This document shows, in pieces, positions 58,581 through 64,000 of a stretch of DNA of 64,000 bases. The translations under genes were made by a program, and so were the position numbers. The notes below the pieces were generated by a model, which searched no databases, was not told the DNA's origin, and saw only the letters and a program-made list of their open reading frames with translations. Origin of the DNA: Megamerina dolium (Eukaryota > Arthropoda > Insecta > Diptera > Megamerinidae); assembly GCA_963854835.1 (NCBI GenBank), contig OY978528.1:52796508-52860507 (forward strand), in the 5' to 3' direction. How positions within the stretch are numbered: the first letter of the stretch is position 1; each line of letters opens with the position of its first letter.

Positions 58581-60578
58581 TGTAGATAAAAAAAAATATA
58601 TATATATAAATTATGTAAATTTGTGTTCTATTTGGTCGTAGTTATTCGGCTTAATTTCTTAACAACTCAATTAGAATGCAACTGTGTATCGAATCCGTAT
58701 ATAGCTAGTTTGTTTACCTTTTTATGATATTTTATTACCCATGAATACATTTCATGGGGTGAAAAACTTTGTGCGAATCCTGTTTCTTATTACTCATACA
58801 TATTACGTTATACATATGTATGTATGTATGTATTTGTTACACTATTTTAAGTCTTACTAAATTTTTATAATAATTTTACTATTTTAATTGTTATAGTTTC
58901 AGTTTATTGTGGTAACTGGATGGTTGGTTGCTTTTATGATTCTTGTTATTGATGTTGTCAATAATTTAGAAATTGTAATAGTGTAATAAATTCGAGGTAT
59001 ATAGGACTTTTGGCTGATGAAAGAATCTAAAAAATGTAACATGATAGTTGCTTTTATTACAAATTTTCACTATTGGATTACAATGTTTGTTGCATGAATA
59101 TATGTTTGTAGTATTTTCAATAATGTGAATGCATAGTTTTTAAACCAAAGTGAAAATCAACAATGACAAGCCTTTTATTAAACTATTACGTGTATCTGAA
59201 TTGCAAATTAAATATTGTTACGTTACCATGTCTCTTTACTTCTGACCGTGTGTGTGTGCAAATTTTTTACGCGTCACTGTAATCTATATAGTCGTTCATA
59301 ATTCATTTGACTCATAAAAAAAAAGCGCGCATATTCACATGTTTACATACTATACGATATATGCATTAATATAGACGTATGTTGCAATTGTAATGTGTTA
59401 AAATTCAAACATATCGTATTTGAAAGTTTCAGCGCGAGTATCACATAAATTAATCAAAAAATGACAGCTACAATGACAACACTAATTGATGTCGTATTTT
59501 GTGGTGATTTTGAAATGTTTCATTCCTATTATTGCTGTTATTCTTTTTTATGCAATAAATGCATAAATATTCACATATGTGCTAACCCATGTATATTAAA
59601 CTGGTTCAAAAAATTTTTGAGAATATAATTTTTTCTGAAAGGCCTGAAAAAAAAAACAATGCAAAATATTCTTCTGGCCTATTCATTTACCCCCCTTGCA
59701 ATGTGAAATTGTGAAATTTCATTTTCTGGGTAGAATAAATATTTTTGCATTTTGATAAATTCACGTATTTCACTACTCATAGCAAGATTTATCTTATAAA
59801 TTTCATGTATTGACCACTACACAAAAATTTTAAACTTGGAACTTAGTATTGACAAAAAAAATAATTTGTTAGGAATGGGACCGATTTACTCTGCAAATGC
59901 AATGCAAATGGAGTTTACTCAAAATTTTGTGAAAACGCAACTATGAATGAGTCAAGCTATTTTCACTTCACTCGCAAAGCTTTTTCTTTTCAAAAGTTAT
60001 CGAAAAAAAAACACTCAAAAAAGGCGCTCCCAATATCTAATAACTTCCGAACATTCTTGAAGAAAGTAGCATAAAACTCTAACAGGGCGTCAAACTCCTC
60101 TGTGATATAAATCACTGAACACTTTTGCAGCAAGTAGTGAAATAGTTTTGTCGATCGAACTTTTTATTGAAAAAAGTTCAAATTTATTCAGAAAAAATTC
60201 TGAAGATTTAGGTAGCTCTAATAGATATACTCGAATTAATTTAATAGTCTCTTTTTGCAAAATAAAATATTACGGTGGTGTTAATAGTGTTTTTTTTGAA
60301 AAACAAATAAACAATTAAAACTTTAGTCTATACTATTGCAGACAGACTTTTTAGAAAAATATATTTTTTTACAAGATGTAGGTCTAATTTTCATTCAACG
60401 ACCTCAATTTGCACATACATTCGTTAAGTATGTGAAGGAAAATATGAAGGTATACGACAGCCTTCATATTTTCGTGCACAAAGTCTGTAAATATACATTC
60501 ATAAACATACTTTTGTATAAGAGGTCAGTGGGTTTTCCTCCGATTTTGAACTGGTCTATTCATTAGCAGCTCTAGCTA
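58581..60578. other. AT-rich non-coding stretch
   Basis: I see no gene here. The mixed-composition patch 59860-60330 may be an old repeat, unidentified. Confidence 0.5.
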
Positions 60579-60590
60579 TATGTACTAAGT

Positions 60591-61571
60591 TTTTTTTTGC
60601 GTTGAGGTGGGGTAAAAAATGCCTTCACACCATATAGGGATCGTCGTCCCTACGTGTGTACACCACACTAAAAATCTAGCTTCTTCTCTCCTGGATTCTT
60701 CACCTGCCCCGGAATACGATTGCATTACTTCGGACCAGGAGATCCATTATGGCGCCTCGCCATTATATTTTATAATATTTGTGTCGCTGATGTGCAGTTG
60801 TTGCAATGTTATGTCGTAACAGTATTATGTTACGTCAGGATGTTGTTCAGGAACTTTTTCTATTTCTCACCGTTTCTTTTTAATTACGTCTTCGACAAAG
60901 TTTGCTACCGCATTCCTATTTTCTACGATTGACATCATTTTCTCTATGATATTTTCAGTCGTGTATGTTCCGATTATCCGTTCTAGCGTATATCTTTCAT
61001 TACGCCACCGTTCACTTTTAAAAAACGTGTGTTCTGCGTCGTCAAATCGTGGTTGGTCTGCTTTCCCCATACGATGCAAATATTTTTTAAAGTAGCCATG
61101 ACCGGATGGAAACTGTGTGAGGTAATAATTTACTTCACCGTGCTTTCTTTGAGTCCATTCTCTAAGGTCGGGTATTAACATCGCTGTCTGCCTTCCGATT
61201 GGTTCGATGTTCCATCTTGCTTGCCACATCTTTATGGTTTGTCCTCTCGCTTCTTGTGGCTTAGGCCCAATAGTCGAGGGTCTAGTTGTACACCTAGATA
61301 CTTCACCACCGTTTTTGTTGTCAGCGTTGTATCAAGGACTTGGATGTCGACCTCTAACGGTATGTGCCATTTTTTCAGAAGGATCAACTCTGTATTTTCG
61401 GTAACTAGTTTCAAACCATGGTCCTCAAGCCATGCTTGTACTCTGATCATCACTTGGTTCAACTTTCTTTTTGACTCTTCAGTATTACAGGCGGTTATTT
61501 TAGCAGGTATATCATCTGCGTATCCAACAAGATGGACGTCGTCAGGTATCTCTATACATAATATTTCGTCT
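60591..61571 (-). mobile_element. 5'-truncated R1/LOA-like LINE with TSD and A tail
   Basis: TATGTACTAAGT flanks both sides (60579-60590 and 61572-61583). On the minus strand the copy opens in the palm: IPDDVHLVGYADDIPAKITA, then LNQVMIRVQAWLEDHGLKLV and VVKYLGVQLDPRL. An internal deletion (about 61235) joins this to WQARWNIEPIGRQTAMLIPD, HGEVNYYLTQFPSGHGYFKK and AEHTFFKSERWRNERYTLER, ending at VIKKKR-stop (60867). A second small loss removes the Cys residues before AEHTFF that form the C-terminal zinc motif. A 3' UTR of about 270 bp follows, with GACGACGATCCCTATATGG, and an A tail (T run at 60591-60598). The TSD shows this is one insertion event. Confidence 0.9.
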
Positions 61572-61738
61572 TATGTACTAAGTTTTAGCTCTATAGCTTT
61601 ACACAAAGTGTGTATGTTATATACACAAATAGCATATTTACTTTAAAAAATATACTTTTGCATGGAAGACATGCCCATTCACATGCTCTACCGTTCGTTG
61701 ACAAAACTAAAATAGCTTATATGGTGATTTTTAATAAC

Positions 61739-62104
61739 TGCCGTAGCTCAGTGGTTAGTGCGTTGACCTTCTGATCTGTAGGTCGTGGGTTCAATCCACG
61801 GCTGAACCATACATTTAATATCGGGAAGATTTTACTTTTCGAGCGGTACCCACCTGTCGACAATCAATTGGCAATTCTTCCGGCAGTGATGATTTGCCAT
61901 GGTAAAGCTTCTAAAGGAACTCTGTGACTAATCTCAGAAAAAGTGATGCCACAAGGGATCTGCCGTTCGGAACCGACTAAAATAAGTAGGTCCGTTCTAA
62001 TGCTGTCCAAAATTTTACACACACAACAATATGTTAATGAATGAGAAGCTTGGCCAAAGAACCCTTTGGAGCTTATAAGCGCCCCATATTATTATTATTA
62101 TTTA
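61739..62104 (+). mobile_element. Full-length SINE, type A 3' end
   Basis: It has A box TAGCTCAGTGG and B box GGTTCAATCCA (last base changed). The body is complete with GTACCCACCTGTCGACAATC, GTGATGCCACAAGGGATC and GTAGGTCCGTTCT. A six-base ATGAAT-like insertion lies near 62038. The 3' end is GGAGCTTATAAGCGCCCCAT with a (ATT)n tail in place of TTTTTA. I found no clear target duplication. Confidence 0.92.
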
Positions 62105-62474
62105 ACTTCAATATATATATACTTTTCCACACATGTTACTTCTGCTTTAGGCTGCTTTACACGAAAGCACTAACTCAATATAGACATTTGAGTGCAGGAT
62201 TAATAGAAAATATATATGACCAGCACTCTAAAATAAATACTTCGTATATATTTTTGCATTTTATACACAACTTACTAGTTATTTATTTTTGTGAAATTTT
62301 TTATATATGATATATGCAATATCCAAAAAATGCTAACCTACTCGCATACATTAAAAAATTTTTCTTCAATTGCCGTCCTGCCATCTATGATGAGAAATAT
62401 TTTATAAAGGAATACTTATCCCTTTAAAAGTTTTTAAATGTTGGACATTTGGTTTGATGCAAAGGCTATTGCTT
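62105..62474. other. AT-rich non-coding stretch
   Basis: I see no gene or recognised repeat here. Confidence 0.5.
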
Positions 62475-62802
62475 TGATCATAATTACATACATTTATGAT
62501 CTGTGATCAAGTGAACGATCAACGGGCGTCATATAAATATGCCCATTTTTATTAAGAATCATTGTTGGATCATTTCTGCGTATGATGCTAATCTATTAAT
62601 AATCATATGTTTGTGCAATGATCTTCTTTTATGGTTTTATTGCGTTTTTTTTTTGGTGGTGATGATCAATCAATAAAACACCGTTATTTCATTTCGAGTG
62701 AAATGAAATGAGAAGAAAAAACAAAATGTAGAAATAAGCCCAACTATTATTCATCGCGATCATAACAAAATAATCTTGATGGTCATTCAATTGTTAATGA
62801 TC
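62475..62802. promoter_or_regulatory. Possible regulatory cluster: nine GATC, four TGATCA
   Basis: GATC occurs at 62476, 62498, 62505, 62517, 62568, 62620, 62664, 62758 and 62799. The palindrome TGATCA occurs at 62475, 62504, 62663 and 62798. The sequence is otherwise not a tandem repeat and holds no transposon signature. That density in AT-rich DNA suggests selected binding sites, but no factor can be named. Confidence 0.3.
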
Positions 62803-63289
62803 ATAAATTATATGTAGGGATACAACAACAACAGCAACTGAAATAACAATATAATGGGTGTTTACCTTAATTATTGTTTGCTGATGTATGATATACACAA
62901 AGTTAAGTAAGAGTACCCGGTAGGTATAAAGTGATGTGATTTACTTTGTTGCTCACAATTTTATTTATGTAATGCTAAGGATTTTATTGCATTCTTTATT
63001 TCTTTCTTCTTTATTTAGATTACATGCTTTGCAAATATCATAGTTACGCAAAAATAATAATAAAAGGTCTAGCCCAGGAGACGAGATGCGTATTTCTGAT
63101 CAGTGACTTGCTATTGATCCCTAACTTTAATAAAAGCATGAACGTTGAAACATTCATTAAAATACCCAGAATCGCCGTTTTAACGTTTTTTTTTTATAAA
63201 TTTTGCTCCTACCACTCACAAAATGGTCTTCGAGAGATAAAATGTATAATCGGTTTTTATTAATTTTTACCTCTTGATTTGTTTTCAGA
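62803..63289. other. AT-rich non-coding stretch
   Basis: I see no gene I can support. Confidence 0.5.
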
Positions 63290-64000
63290 ACCTACCCACT
63301 CCCTATCTTTACTCCTTAGGCATTCCTTTCTACAAAATTGACTTAAAAGCACCTGAAAAATGACAAATAACCCTATAATCGACCAGGAATCACTCGCAGA
63401 GCAGTGCAATTTATGACCGACTCCGATGAAATATTGTTTTTATTTCAATATTGTTTTTATTTTTTTGTCACCTAAATTTACCCCTTAGAGATTATCCCAT
63501 AAAAATTTATGTTTTTATAAATTTCCCACAGCTCACAGAGAGTTTTAGAAGGGTAAATATATTACCGATTCCTATTAATTATCAGCAGTCAACATTTTTT
63601 ATCAACTCAAAGAATATTAAAATCGTCAAAAAAAAAGCCCCTAAGTGCTCAGAAATCGCCCAGAGATAGCTAAAATATATGACAGACCCTTATTAACTTG
63701 ATATCACCAATGTTTCTTCTAAACATATTTACCATCTATCTATACGCCTTATAGGGGCTTCAATACGAAATTTATGGTTTTTATAAATTTTGCTCTCAGC
63801 AATTATAGTGTGGGCGTAGAAGGGCAAAACATATGAACGTTTCTCATTAATTTTTACTGCTCAGCATTTTCACTCCCTATCTTTACTCCTAAGACAGGAT
63901 TCCGTGGAAAATAGGATTAAAAGCACCTAAAAATCGACAAAAAAAAGAGCATTGAAATGTATGACTGATCCCATTCGTTCTTCTCACCAAATATTTCCTT
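63290..64000 (+). repeat. Diverged tandem repeat reaching the window end
   Basis: CACTCCCTATCTTTACTCCT occurs at about 63299 and 63869, and decayed forms at about 63470 (ACCTAAATTTACCCCTTA) and 63730 (ACCATCTATCTATACGCCTT). Each is followed by an AAAAGCACCTxAAAAAT or AAAATTTATG zone and by GACTGATCCCATTCG or GACAGACCCTTATTAAC words. The units vary between about 140 and 260 bp. The same words occur at 24480-24790. The array continues past the window. Confidence 0.65.

Noticed and set aside
61221..61646. 141-codon plus-strand frame
   Set aside because: It is antisense to the R1/LOA-like LINE and overlaps its YADD region.

Overview
The window looks like non-coding, transposon-rich DNA from a higher dipteran. 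A tephritid fruit fly is my best guess. The basis is AT-rich sequence, long (TA)n and (ATT)n runs, an abundant tRNA-derived SINE, and relics of Jockey-like, R1/LOA-like and RTE-like LINEs beside many mariner and Tc1 elements. The species is inferred, not proven. I find no host protein gene, rRNA or true tRNA gene. The window is most likely intergenic or one very large intron.

Layout. 0-15 kb: a decayed LINE 3' end with RNase H, a deleted transposase, several SINEs, two degenerate tandem arrays (7.5-7.9 and 9.7-10.2 kb), an RTE-like relic (10.2-11.3 kb), a (TA)n run, then the start of a Jockey-clade element at 13.84 kb. 15-30 kb: the rest of that element with target-site duplications and poly(A), an exact 142-bp tandem duplication, a Tc1 deletion derivative, a mariner relic, SINEs and a second RTE-like relic. 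30-35 kb: a TTAA-flanked short element, then a Tc1-like transposon with long inverted repeats, an intron-bearing transposase and a 1.6-kb repeat nested in its right arm. 35-47 kb: copies of that nested repeat, a mariner relic, the largest RTE-like copy, a mariner with both termini, a LINE reverse-transcriptase fragment, and a SINE abutting a short transposase-derived element. 47-64 kb: a second (TA)n run, five further transposase relics, an inverted-arm element, a 5'-truncated R1/LOA-like insertion with target-site duplications, a full-length SINE, and a diverged tandem family also seen at 24.5 kb and probably at 3.9 kb.

The genes do not form a pathway. The relationships are parasitic: non-autonomous copies (SINEs, deletion derivatives) depend on partner elements, and insertions sit inside or against one another, giving relative ages. 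The strongest observations are an empty-site/filled-site pair that shows the TTAA insertion, the spliceable Tc1 transposase with a single frameshift, the Jockey deletion derivative that keeps its internal promoter, the two SINE 3'-end types, and the inverted-arm element at 57.6-58.6 kb. I did not find a convincing new host system. All counts and alignments were made by eye.
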